20,286 nt of DNA, from the NCBI GenBank assembly GCA_026989715.1, contig JALSIU010000152.1, positions 1 through 20,286 of the forward strand, read 5' to 3'. This DNA is from Methylomonas sp. (GTDB lineage Bacteria > Pseudomonadota > Gammaproteobacteria > Methylococcales > Methylomonadaceae). Shown one piece after another: positions 13,713-20,286 of this stretch. Position 1 is the stretch's first letter, and each line of letters starts with the position of its first letter. The notes under the pieces are model-generated. The model was not told the DNA's origin, searched no databases, and worked only from the letters and a program-made list of their open reading frames with translations. Made by a program: the position numbers and the translations under genes.

Positions 13713-13923
13713 GTTTGCTCGCTTATAACTGTATAGACGCGTTGTCGCTTAAATAAAGTACCCGTTAGCGTGCTTGAGATTTATAAGTAAAGTAAATGCG
13801 AAATTTGTTATGTGCTTTAATCAGGCTATGGGATAATGAATGGTTTGATATGCTCCGCACAGTCGTAACCGTGTGAAGGATATAATTTAAGTTAAATGTA
13901 TAAACTTAAGGCTTACCTAGACT
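13713..13923 (+). promoter_or_regulatory. recA upstream region: weak promoter candidate and inverted repeat, no canonical SOS box
   Basis: TATAAT (13881-13886) is a possible -10 but has no good -35 at 16-18 bases. Directly after it, TTAAGTT (13887-13893) and AACTTAA (13903-13909) form a perfect 7-bp inverted repeat with a 9-base spacer. That position, over the likely start site, could suit an operator or a 5' hairpin. I found no CTGT-N8-ACAG LexA site; only a half site CTGTATAG near 13727 is present. No gene is visible in this stretch. Confidence 0.35.
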
Positions 13924-14970
13924 ATGGATGACAATAAAAAGAAGGCACTAAGCGCGGCCTTAATGCAAATTGAAAAACAATTTGGTAAAGGTGCGGTGAT
14001 GCGTATGGGCGATGATGCCGCATCGCGTGATATACAAACCGTTTCTACCGGCTCTTTAACGTTAGATATTGCACTGGGCTGTGGTGGCTTGCCTCGTGGG
14101 CGAGTCATTGAAATATACGGACCTGAGTCTTCCGGTAAAACGACTATGACCTTATCAACGATTGCACAGGTACAAAAGCTAGGTGGTACGGCTGCTTTTA
14201 TCGATGCCGAGCATGCGTTAGATCCTGCCTATGCGGAAAAAATTGGCGTTAATGTTGATGACTTATTAGTCTCGCAACCTGATACGGGTGAGCAGGCTTT
14301 GGAAATTGTCGATATGTTGGTGCGCTCTAATGCCGTTGACATTGTGGTTGTGGATTCAGTTGCCGCTCTTACACCTAAAGCAGAGATTGAAGGTGATATG
14401 GGGGATTCTCATATGGGCTTGCAGGCGCGTTTGATGTCGCAGGCTTTGCGTAAATTAACCTCCAATATTAAACGCTCTAATACCATGGTGATTTTCATTA
14501 ACCAGATTCGCATGAAAATTGGCGTGATGTTTGGCAGTCCTGAGACAACAACGGGAGGCAATGCTTTAAAATTCTATGCTTCGGTGCGCTTGGATATTCG
14601 TCGTATTGGTGCCATTAAAAAAGGCGATGAGATTATCGGCAATGAAACTCGGGTCAAAGTGGTTAAAAATAAAGTAGCTCCGCCTTTTAAACAAGCTGAA
14701 TTTGAAATTCTTTATGGTGAAGGGGTTTCATTCTTAGGTGAGCTGATCGATTTGGGCGTAAAGTACGGTTTTGTCAAGAAAGCAGGTTCTTGGTATAGCT
14801 ATGGCGATGATAAGATTGGCCAAGGGAAAGATAATGTACGCGCTTATTTAAAAGATAACCCAAAAATTGTGGCAGAACTAGAGGCGAATATTCGTGCGGA
14901 AGTCTTTGGTAGCAAAGAGACCTCGGATGTAAAATTAGTAGAATCCGATGATGCGGATGGATTAGTTTAA
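13924..14970 (+). CDS. recA: Recombinase RecA
   Basis: DNA-dependent ATPase that forms filaments on single-stranded DNA for homologous recombination and triggers LexA self-cleavage. It has 348 residues, the usual length. Visible are the N-terminal oligomerisation helix (KKALSAALMQIEKQFGKG), Walker A GPESSGKT (66-73), FIDAEHALDP, Walker B region IVVVDSVAAL, loop L1 (EIEGDMGDSHMGLQAR), INQIRMKIGVMFG leading to loop L2 GSPETTTGGNALKFYAS, and an acidic C-terminal tail (ESDDADG). A Cys occurs in LGCGGLPRGR where many RecAs have Ile or Val; this is tolerated variation. AAGG at 13908-13911 is a rather distant ribosome binding site. recX follows after 12 bases. Confidence 0.98.
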   Translation: MDDNKKKALSAALMQIEKQFGKGAVMRMGDDAASRDIQTVSTGSLTLDIALGCGGLPRGRVIEIYGPESSGKTTMTLSTIAQVQKLGGTAAFIDAEHALDPAYAEKIGVNVDDLLVSQPDTGEQALEIVDMLVRSNAVDIVVVDSVAALTPKAEIEGDMGDSHMGLQARLMSQALRKLTSNIKRSNTMVIFINQIRMKIGVMFGSPETTTGGNALKFYASVRLDIRRIGAIKKGDEIIGNETRVKVVKNKVAPPFKQAEFEILYGEGVSFLGELIDLGVKYGFVKKAGSWYSYGDDKIGQGKDNVRAYLKDNPKIVAELEANIRAEVFGSKETSDVKLVESDDADGLV

Positions 14971-14982
14971 TTGCCGGCATAA

Positions 14983-15459
14983 ATGTCTGAGCTTGGTACA
15001 ACGGCTGCAAATTTTAAAGCAATCAAAGAGGTGTGTTTGCAATATTTAATACGCCGTGAACATAGTCAATTAGAATTGCTACAAAAAGTTTCAGCGAAAG
15101 GATTTATTAAACAAGATATTCAAATAGTGCTGGATGAGTTAGCTGAACAGGGACTGCAAAGCGATGCGCGTTTTGCAGAAAGTTATGCGCGTCACCGAGT
15201 GCATAGAGGCATTGGCCCGTTGCGTATTAAAGCCGAACTGCAACAACGGGGAGCGGGTGATTACCATTTTGATATGGCAGTTGAAGATATTGCCGGTAGC
15301 TGGCAGGCATTGTTAGAGCAGGTTTATAGTAAAAAATATGATATAACAGCCCTTCCGGATGCTAAGGAGCAGCTTAAGCGCAGTCGCTTTTTACAGCAAC
15401 GTGGTTTTTCTGCCGATATGATTCGGCGATTGTTTACAGAATTATCTTCGCTAGCGTAA
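14983..15459 (+). CDS. recX: RecA regulatory protein RecX
   Basis: Small, basic modulator that binds the RecA filament and limits its activity. The 158 residues (E. coli 166) show RecX three-helix repeats: YLIRREHSQLELLQKVSAKGF, then VLDELAEQGLQSDARFAESYARHRVHRGIGPLRIKAELQQRG, and the C-terminal FLQQRGFSADMIRRLF. It begins 12 bases after the recA stop, so the pair is co-transcribed, as in most gammaproteobacteria. No clear Shine-Dalgarno is seen for the ATG at 14983, consistent with coupling to recA translation. Confidence 0.93.
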   Translation: MSELGTTAANFKAIKEVCLQYLIRREHSQLELLQKVSAKGFIKQDIQIVLDELAEQGLQSDARFAESYARHRVHRGIGPLRIKAELQQRGAGDYHFDMAVEDIAGSWQALLEQVYSKKYDITALPDAKEQLKRSRFLQQRGFSADMIRRLFTELSSLA

Positions 15460-15473
15460 GCACAAAAATATGA

Positions 15474-15497
15474 GGCTCTAAACATAACTCAAGAGCC
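15474..15497 (+). other. Short hairpin between recX and alaS
   Basis: GGCTCT (15474-15479) and AGAGCC (15492-15497) form a 6-bp stem with a 12-base loop. It is followed by AATAACTTAAAAAA and no T-run on this strand, so it is a poor terminator. The rest of the 75-base recX-alaS gap shows no clear promoter. Confidence 0.25.
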
Positions 15498-15534
15498 AAT
15501 AACTTAAAAAACATGTTAATAACCCCATGAAATT

Positions 15535-18147
15535 ATGAAAAATCTGACCAGTGCAGAATTGCGTACTGCTTTTTTAAAATTCTTTGCAGACCGAGGCCAC
15601 TCTATTCAGCCTTCTAGCCCGTTAGTGCCGGGGAATGACCCTACCTTGCTCTTTACCAATGCAGGGATGGTGCAATTTAAAGATACCTTTTTAGGGCGTG
15701 AGGCACGTCATTACACGCGAGCGACAACCAGTCAACGCTGTGTGCGTGCAGGTGGTAAGCATAATGACTTGGAAAATGTCGGTTATACCGCAAGACATCA
15801 TACGTTTTTTGAAATGCTGGGTAATTTTAGTTTTGGTGATTACTTTAAGCAAGAGGCCATTCATTTTGCATGGGACTTTTTAACCAAAGAACTGGAAATT
15901 CCCGCAGAAAAATTATGGGTGACTGTTTTTGATGAAGACTCCGAGGCTGAAAAAATTTGGCTGGAAGATCTTAAAATTGATGCGAGCCGTTTTTCCAGAA
16001 TTGGAGCTAAGGATAATTTCTGGTCAATGGGAGATATTGGACCATGCGGTCCTTGTACTGAGATTTTTTATGATCACGGCGAAGAAATTGCAGGAGGTCC
16101 GCCCGGCACGCCGGAAGAAGATGGTGATCGCTATATTGAAATTTGGAACTTGGTCTTTATGCAATATGACCGTGATTCTGAAGGCCATTTAACGCCATTG
16201 CCTAAACCATCAGTAGATACCGGCATGGGCTTGGAGCGTATCGCTGCTGTTTTGCAGGGCGTGCATAACAATTATGAAATTGACTTGTTTCAAAAACTGT
16301 TAACAACCGCTGCTGACTTGGCGGGTACGAAAGATTTAACAGAAAGCTCCTTAAGAGTTATTGCTGACCATATTCGTTCTTGTGCCTTTATGGTGGTCGA
16401 TGGTGTGATGCCCTCCAATGAAGGGCGCGGCTATGTACTAAGGCGTATTATTCGTCGTGCCATTCGCCATGGTTATCGCTTGGGAATTCGTGATGTTTTC
16501 TTTTATCAATTAGTTGCCCCTTTAGTCTTGGAAATGGGCGATGCTTACCCTGAATTAGCAGCTGCTCAGGCACAGGTTGAGCGTATTTTAAAGCTGGAAG
16601 AAGAGCGTTTTGCCGAAACCTTAGAGCAGGGCATGAAAATTTTAGAGTCATGCGTAGAAAAAATGCAAGGCACGGTTATTCCGGGTGATGTGGTTTTCCA
16701 ACTTTATGATACCTATGGTTTTCCTGTTGATTTAACTGCGGATTATGCGCGTGAAAAACACTTAACGGTTGATCATGCCGGTTTTGATATTGCCATGACT
16801 GCACAGCGTGAGCGGGCGCGTGCTGCTAAAAGCTTTGGCACGGATTACAATCAAACCATCAAGCTAGATGCGCAAACTGAGTTTACGGGTTATCAACATT
16901 TAAATGAGCAAAGCAAGATTATTGGTTTGTTTCAAAATAGTGAGGCGGTTGATAAGTTGCCTGTTGGTGCAGAAGGGGTTGTGGTATTAGAGAGTACGCC
17001 GTTTTATGCTGAATCAGGTGGACAAGTAGGTGATTGTGGTTTGATTACCGTTGAGGGCGGCGTATTTGAAGTAAGCGATACTCAGAAGCAGGGTGGTTCA
17101 TTATTTTTGCATTATGGTAAAGTGATTTCCGGTGAGTTGACGAATCATTTGGCCTGTACTGCAGCTGTTGAATCCGGTAGTCGTTTGGCGATTATTGCCA
17201 ATCATTCGGCAACACATTTATTGCATGCTGCTTTGCGCCAAGTACTTGGTGAGCATGTTGCTCAGAAAGGGTCACTAGTCAATGCCGAGCGTTTGCGTTT
17301 TGATTTTGCGCATTTTGAGCCTTTGACCGCCGAAGAAATAAAAATTATTGAGCGCATGGTCAATCAGCAAATTCGGCATAATGCGGTGGTGACGGCTGAA
17401 ATTATGTCAAAAGAGGACGCAGTCGATGCGGGGGCGATGGCATTATTCGGTGAGAAATACGGCGATGAGGTGCGTGTTTTAAAAATAGGCGAGTTTTCTA
17501 CCGAATTATGTGGTGGTGTGCATGTACAGCGTTCGGGTGATATTGGTTTATTTAAGATTATCAGTGAAACCGGTGTTGCTTCAGGTGTGCGGCGAGTTGA
17601 AGCCATTACAGGTGAAGCGGCAATGCAGTGGTTAGAAGCGCGAGAAAAAGCAATGTCGATTATTGCCGGTGTTGTGAAAGCTGCACCGGAAGTGGCTGCC
17701 GAAAAAGTGCAACAGTTGCTTGAAAAAAATAAATCCTTAGAAAAAGAATTGCAACGATTGCAGTCAAAATTGGCAAGTTCTGCTGGGGGAGAATTGGCTA
17801 GTCAGGCCATTGATATTGATGGCATCAAAGTTCTGGCTGTGCAACTGGAAGGTGTTGAACCTAAAGCGATGGGTGAACTCTTGGATCAACTTAAAGGTAA
17901 GTTGGGTAGTGCGGCGATTGTCTTGGCGGCTGTGAATGATGGCAAAGTGACTTTGGTTGCAGGGGTCACTAAGGCGCAAACTAAGCGACTAAAAGCGGGG
18001 GATTTGGTAAATGTTGTTGCCTCTCAAGTGGGGGGTAAAGGCGGAGGTCGTCCCGATATGGCAAGGGCAGGTGGCTCTGAGCCAGAAAAATTAGAACAAG
18101 CGTTAAAACAAGTACCTGATTGGGTGCGTGAACAGGTAGGTGCTTAA
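15535..18147 (+). CDS. alaS: Alanyl-tRNA synthetase AlaS
   Basis: Class II synthetase that charges tRNA-Ala; 870 residues (E. coli 876). The catalytic domain opens with SAELRTAFLKFFADRGH. Motif 2 region lies at about 62-105 (TRATTSQRCVRAGGKHNDLE, then FFEMLGNFSFGDYFK), and motif 3 is DTGMGLERIAAVLQG (228-242). SMGDIGPCGPC (164-174) is a conserved segment. The editing domain carries the zinc-binding set His557 and His561 (HSATHLLH) plus Cys659 and His663 (CGGVH), equivalent to the E. coli editing site. A coiled coil (about 715-745) precedes the C-Ala/DHHA1 domain with GGKGGGRPDMARAGG near the end. lysC starts 3 bases after the stop. Confidence 0.98.
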   Translation: MKNLTSAELRTAFLKFFADRGHSIQPSSPLVPGNDPTLLFTNAGMVQFKDTFLGREARHYTRATTSQRCVRAGGKHNDLENVGYTARHHTFFEMLGNFSFGDYFKQEAIHFAWDFLTKELEIPAEKLWVTVFDEDSEAEKIWLEDLKIDASRFSRIGAKDNFWSMGDIGPCGPCTEIFYDHGEEIAGGPPGTPEEDGDRYIEIWNLVFMQYDRDSEGHLTPLPKPSVDTGMGLERIAAVLQGVHNNYEIDLFQKLLTTAADLAGTKDLTESSLRVIADHIRSCAFMVVDGVMPSNEGRGYVLRRIIRRAIRHGYRLGIRDVFFYQLVAPLVLEMGDAYPELAAAQAQVERILKLEEERFAETLEQGMKILESCVEKMQGTVIPGDVVFQLYDTYGFPVDLTADYAREKHLTVDHAGFDIAMTAQRERARAAKSFGTDYNQTIKLDAQTEFTGYQHLNEQSKIIGLFQNSEAVDKLPVGAEGVVVLESTPFYAESGGQVGDCGLITVEGGVFEVSDTQKQGGSLFLHYGKVISGELTNHLACTAAVESGSRLAIIANHSATHLLHAALRQVLGEHVAQKGSLVNAERLRFDFAHFEPLTAEEIKIIERMVNQQIRHNAVVTAEIMSKEDAVDAGAMALFGEKYGDEVRVLKIGEFSTELCGGVHVQRSGDIGLFKIISETGVASGVRRVEAITGEAAMQWLEAREKAMSIIAGVVKAAPEVAAEKVQQLLEKNKSLEKELQRLQSKLASSAGGELASQAIDIDGIKVLAVQLEGVEPKAMGELLDQLKGKLGSAAIVLAAVNDGKVTLVAGVTKAQTKRLKAGDLVNVVASQVGGKGGGRPDMARAGGSEPEKLEQALKQVPDWVREQVGA

Positions 18148-18150
18148 AGA

Positions 18151-19380
18151 ATGGCAGTTTATGTATATAAGTTTGGTGGCACATCCGTTGGATCGGTTGA
18201 GCGAATTAAGGCCGTTGCAGAAAAAGTAAAAAAAGTGCATGACCAAGGCGACCAGTTAGTCGTTGTAGTATCGGCAATGAGTGGTGAAACCAATCGCTTG
18301 ACTACCTTAGCAACTCAAATGCAAACAGCCCCTATCGCTAGAGAGATGGATGTGTTGCTTGCAACGGGTGAGCAAGTGACGACAGCTTTATTAAGTATGG
18401 CACTTAATGAAATGGGGTGTCCTGCTTGTTCCTATACGGGCGGGCAAGTGCGTATAGAAACCGATAGCACGCATACGAAGGCTAGAATTAAAAGTATTGA
18501 TGATAAAAAAATATACGCTGATTTAAATGCGGGTAGGGTTGTGGTTGTTGCGGGGTTTCAAGGTGTCGATGAGCACGGTAATATCACCACTTTAGGGCGG
18601 GGCGGTTCGGATACGACAGCGGTTGCATTGGCTGCGGCTTTAAAAGCAGATGAATGTCATATTTATACGGACGTTGATGGTGTGTATACAACCGATCCGC
18701 GTGTTGAACCTAAAGCTCGACGGTTGGATAAGATTACCTTCGAAGAGATGCTGGAAATGTCCAGCTTAGGTTCAAAAATATTACAAATTAGATCCGTTGA
18801 GTTTGCCGGCAAATATAATGTTGCTTTGCGCGTTTTATCATCATTTTCAGAAGGGCGTGGCACGCTCATTACTTACGAGGAATCAGCTGTGGAGCAAGCA
18901 TTAATTTCAGGTATTGCGTTTAATCGAGATGAAGCAAAATTAACGATTACAGGTGTGCCCGACATACCGGGGGCGGCCTCTAAAATTTTGGGACCGGTTG
19001 CCGATGCAAATATTGAAATTGATATGATCATTCAAAATGTTGCAGATGATGCAACGACCGATTTTACTTTTACTGTGCATAGAAATGATTTTGTCAAAGC
19101 AAAAGATATTTTAATTAAAATTTGTCATGATCTAAATGCTAAAGCGGTGACGGCGGATGATAGTATTGTTAAAGTTTCAATTGTTGGTGTCGGTATGCGA
19201 TCACATGCCGGTATTGCCAGTAAAATGTTTGCAGTACTTGCTGATGAAGCCATTAATATTCAAATGATTTCTACTTCAGAGATAAAAATTTCTGTGGTGG
19301 TTGCTGAAAAATACCTAGAGTTAGCTGTTAGAGCGTTACATGCGGCCTTTGAATTAGACCAAGAGCCCAAAGAGGCTTAA
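18151..19380 (+). CDS. lysC: Aspartate kinase LysC
   Basis: Phosphorylates L-aspartate, the first step toward lysine, threonine, methionine and DAP. The 409-residue monofunctional form has KFGGTSVG (7-14) at the N-terminus, the kinase domain to about 245 (GRGGSDTTAVALAAALKA, YTDVDGVYTTDPRV, FEEMLEMSSLGSKILQIRSV). Two C-terminal ACT domains follow (about 260-400; VPDIPGAASKI, then VGVGMRSHAGIASKMFAVL and IQMISTSEIKISVVV) for feedback control by lysine and/or threonine. It has no homoserine dehydrogenase domain. It lies 3 bases after alaS. It feeds the dap genes at the left of the window. An internal start for a beta subunit is listed separately. Confidence 0.96.
   Translation: MAVYVYKFGGTSVGSVERIKAVAEKVKKVHDQGDQLVVVVSAMSGETNRLTTLATQMQTAPIAREMDVLLATGEQVTTALLSMALNEMGCPACSYTGGQVRIETDSTHTKARIKSIDDKKIYADLNAGRVVVVAGFQGVDEHGNITTLGRGGSDTTAVALAAALKADECHIYTDVDGVYTTDPRVEPKARRLDKITFEEMLEMSSLGSKILQIRSVEFAGKYNVALRVLSSFSEGRGTLITYEESAVEQALISGIAFNRDEAKLTITGVPDIPGAASKILGPVADANIEIDMIIQNVADDATTDFTFTVHRNDFVKAKDILIKICHDLNAKAVTADDSIVKVSIVGVGMRSHAGIASKMFAVLADEAINIQMISTSEIKISVVVAEKYLELAVRALHAAFELDQEPKEA
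18889..19380 (+). other. Probable internal translation start giving the LysC beta subunit
   Basis: Within lysC, GAGGA (18877-18881) lies 7 bases before an in-frame GTG at 18889 (codon 247, VEQALISGIAFN). It would yield a 163-residue polypeptide with just the two ACT domains. In several bacteria (Corynebacterium, Bacillus, others) the same gene makes alpha and beta subunits from such an internal start. The corynebacterial beta start falls at the same point, just before a segment like VEEAVLTGVA. Seen: ribosome binding site, start and frame. Inferred: that it is used. Confidence 0.5.
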
Positions 19381-19430
19381 TGACAATTTTTATTAATGTG
19401 TAAATTACTGCTTTATTTTTTATAAATCCC

Positions 19431-19439
19431 TGCTATAAT
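19431..19439 (+). promoter_or_regulatory. Extended -10 promoter for csrA
   Basis: TGCTATAAT combines a perfect TATAAT (19434-19439) with the TGn extension, in the 116-base gap between lysC and csrA, 57 bases before the csrA ATG. The sequence around -35 (CTTTAT, 17 bases upstream) is poor, as is usual for extended -10 promoters. Confidence 0.6.
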
Positions 19440-19496
19440 GTTTTGCTCAGTCAGGCTGGGTAGCAAGGCTTTTATGATGAACAGGGAGACAAATAG

Positions 19497-19739
19497 ATGC
19501 TTATATTAACGCGTCGAGTAGGGGAAACCCTGATGATAGGTGATGATGTAACCGTCACTGTTCTAGGTGTTAAGGGTAACCAAGTTCGTATTGGTATTAA
19601 TGCACCAAAAGATGTATCCGTACACAGGGAAGAAATTTACGAAAGAATCCGTAATGAACAAACTGCAACTTCGGTAGAGTCAGTAACTGAAGAAGCGTCT
19701 TCTGCATCTGCTGGTCTTATGGGTGCAGATAAAGAGTAA
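19497..19739 (+). CDS. csrA: Carbon storage regulator CsrA (RsmA)
   Basis: Dimeric RNA-binding protein that blocks or stabilises mRNAs through GGA motifs and controls carbon flux, motility and biofilm. The core MLILTRRVGETLMIGDDVTV to VHREEIYERI is highly conserved, with RNA-contacting Leu4 and Arg44. At 80 residues it is longer than the common 61-65; the extra tail (about 56-80) is Ser/Glu/Ala-rich and looks unstructured. AGGGAG (19483-19488) is a strong ribosome binding site, 8 bases from the ATG, and contains AGGGA, which fits the CsrA target ANGGA, so translational self-control is plausible. The position before tRNA-Ser is typical of gammaproteobacteria. Confidence 0.96.
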   Translation: MLILTRRVGETLMIGDDVTVTVLGVKGNQVRIGINAPKDVSVHREEIYERIRNEQTATSVESVTEEASSASAGLMGADKE

Positions 19740-19748
19740 AATAAAATT

Positions 19749-19840
19749 GGAGAGGTGGCCGAGAGGCCGAAGGCGCTCCCCTGCTAAGGGAGTATGGGCT
19801 TTATCTCCCATCGAGGGTTCGAATCCCTCCCTCTTCGCCA
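19749..19840 (+). tRNA. tRNA-Ser (anticodon GCT)
   Basis: The 92-base class II tRNA has acceptor GGAGAGG pairing with CCTCTTC (one G-U), a TGGCCGAGAGGCCGA D-arm, anticodon GCT at 19783-19785, a long variable arm, GGTTCGAAT in the T-arm and an encoded GCCA end. It lies 9 bases after csrA with no terminator between, so read-through from csrA is likely. Confidence 0.97.
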
Positions 19841-19919
19841 TATTAAGGAAGGTTGATAAAGTTATATTATTTTATTGACAAGGAAATAAAAAACAAGGAT
19901 AATTGAAAAGATAAACAAA

Positions 19920-19996
19920 GCGCCCGTAGCTCAGCTGGATAGAGTACTCGGCTACGAACCGAGCGGTCAGGAGTTCGAATCTCTTCGGGCGCGCCA
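19920..19996 (+). tRNA. tRNA-Arg (anticodon ACG)
   Basis: The 77-base tRNA has acceptor GCGCCCG pairing with CGGGCGC, D-arm TAGCTCAGCTGGATAGAGTA, anticodon ACG at 19954-19956 (A34 is normally edited to inosine by TadA), T-arm with GTTCGAAT and an encoded CCA. Confidence 0.97.
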
Positions 19997-20015
19997 TTTG
20001 TTTATAACGATTTAA

Positions 20016-20091
20016 TCCCCTGTAGCTCAGTTGGTAGAGCGGGTGACTGTTAATCACTAGGTCGGCGGTTCGAGCCCGTCCGGGGGAGCCA
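20016..20091 (+). tRNA. tRNA-Asn (anticodon GTT)
   Basis: The 76-base tRNA has acceptor TCCCCTG pairing with CGGGGGA (one G-U), D-arm TAGCTCAGTTGGTAGAGC, anticodon GTT at 20049-20051, T-arm GGCGGTTCGAGCCCGTC and an encoded CCA. It closes the three-tRNA cluster, 19 bases after tRNA-Arg. Confidence 0.97.
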
Positions 20092-20099
20092 AATAAAAC

Positions 20100-20131
20100 A
20101 AAGCCTTACATGCAAATGTAGGGCTTTTTTT
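20100..20131 (+). terminator. Rho-independent terminator after the tRNA cluster
   Basis: AAAGCCTTACAT (20100-20111) pairs with ATGTAGGGCTTT (20116-20127) with one G-U pair, a GCAA tetraloop and seven T in a row. It ends the tRNA (and perhaps csrA) transcript. Confidence 0.92.
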
Positions 20132-20148
20132 ATGCCTGAAATATTTTG

Positions 20149-20166
20149 GGTCATGGTCTGGTCATG
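20149..20166 (+). repeat. Short direct repeat GGTCATG, 11-base pitch
   Basis: GGTCATG occurs at 20149-20155 and 20160-20166. Paired short repeats of this kind just after a tRNA gene resemble arm-type sites of tyrosine integrases, but no integrase gene or duplicated tRNA end is visible in the window. Confidence 0.35.
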
Positions 20167-20178
20167 TTTGCATGTAAA

Positions 20179-20222
20179 AATTCACATGAATTGCGAAACC
20201 AATTCACATAGTTTGCGAAACA
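20179..20222 (+). repeat. Tandem 22-base direct repeat near the right edge
   Basis: Two adjoining units, 20179-20200 and 20201-20222, share AATTCACAT at the start and TGCGAAAC toward the end, with 18 of 22 bases identical. Adjacent repeats like these occur at ends of some insertion sequences (IS21-like elements have several internal copies at each end) and in integrase sites. Nothing coding is seen from 20132 to the end of the window. Confidence 0.55.
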
Positions 20223-20286
20223 ATCAATGTAATAAACCGCTTTTTAAGCCTCCTTATATCGTCATTTAAATATCATTTAACAACCT

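Noticed and set aside
13727..13742. Possible LexA site CTGTATAGACGCGTTG
   Set aside because: Only the left half fits; the right half GTTG does not match ACAG.
15474..15497. recX terminator
   Set aside because: The 6-bp stem with a 12-base loop has no T-run, so termination is not supported.
1..20286. CRISPR array, prophage block or known defence operon
   Set aside because: No regularly spaced repeats, phage structural genes or recognisable defence gene sets were seen; only the AlbA_2 and Rpn domains could loosely suggest this.

Overview
The window reads as chromosomal DNA of an AT-rich gammaproteobacterium. The evidence is gene order: dapC-dapD with yffB/arsC-dapE, and recA-recX-alaS-lysC-csrA-tRNA-Ser-tRNA-Arg, are both classic gammaproteobacterial arrangements. 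Protein flavour (OprO/P-type porin, DUF481 outer-membrane protein, csrA next to tRNA-Ser) fits too. A methanotroph-like or other aquatic lineage is possible, but nothing here proves it.

Layout. (1) 1-180, minus strand: the N-terminal 60 codons of an Rpn/PD-(D/E)XK nuclease-family gene that runs off the left edge. (2) 455-8627, plus strand: a long co-directional run with three succinylase-branch lysine/DAP genes (dapC, dapD, dapE). Between them lie an 80-residue unknown protein, a periplasmic-sensor diguanylate cyclase and a Spx/ArsC-like protein. After dapE come an AIM24/TIGR00266 protein, a DUF481 outer-membrane protein with a long coiled coil, and a Cys-rich lipoprotein of unknown function. 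(3) 8636-10855, minus strand: a tight three-gene operon, moaA, rhodanese lipoprotein, membrane-anchored AlbA_2 protein, whose stop and start codons abut. (4) 10923-11897, plus strand: an orphan periplasmic solute-binding protein, divergent from moaA. (5) 11898-13617: a phosphate-type (OprO/P) porin with a 343-base upstream region holding Pho-box-like repeats, a well-spaced -10 and a leader that can fold into several hairpins. (6) 13924-19739: recA-recX, alaS-lysC, csrA. (7) 19749-20091: tRNA-Ser(GCT), tRNA-Arg(ACG), tRNA-Asn(GTT), then a strong terminator. (8) 20132-20286: gene-free DNA with short direct repeats that look like the edge of a mobile element or genomic island.

How it works together. 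dapC, dapD and dapE supply three consecutive steps of meso-DAP/lysine synthesis, and lysC at the other end supplies the first step of the aspartate pathway. lysC also carries a convincing internal GTG start for a separate beta (regulatory) subunit. The porin would admit phosphate under starvation through PhoB.

I see no obvious anti-phage system, CRISPR array or complete transposon. The most interesting unexplained items are the structured porin leader with two identical competing pairing partners, the repeats after tRNA-Asn, the moaA/rhodanese/AlbA_2 operon, and the coiled-coil DUF481 protein with its lipoprotein neighbour.
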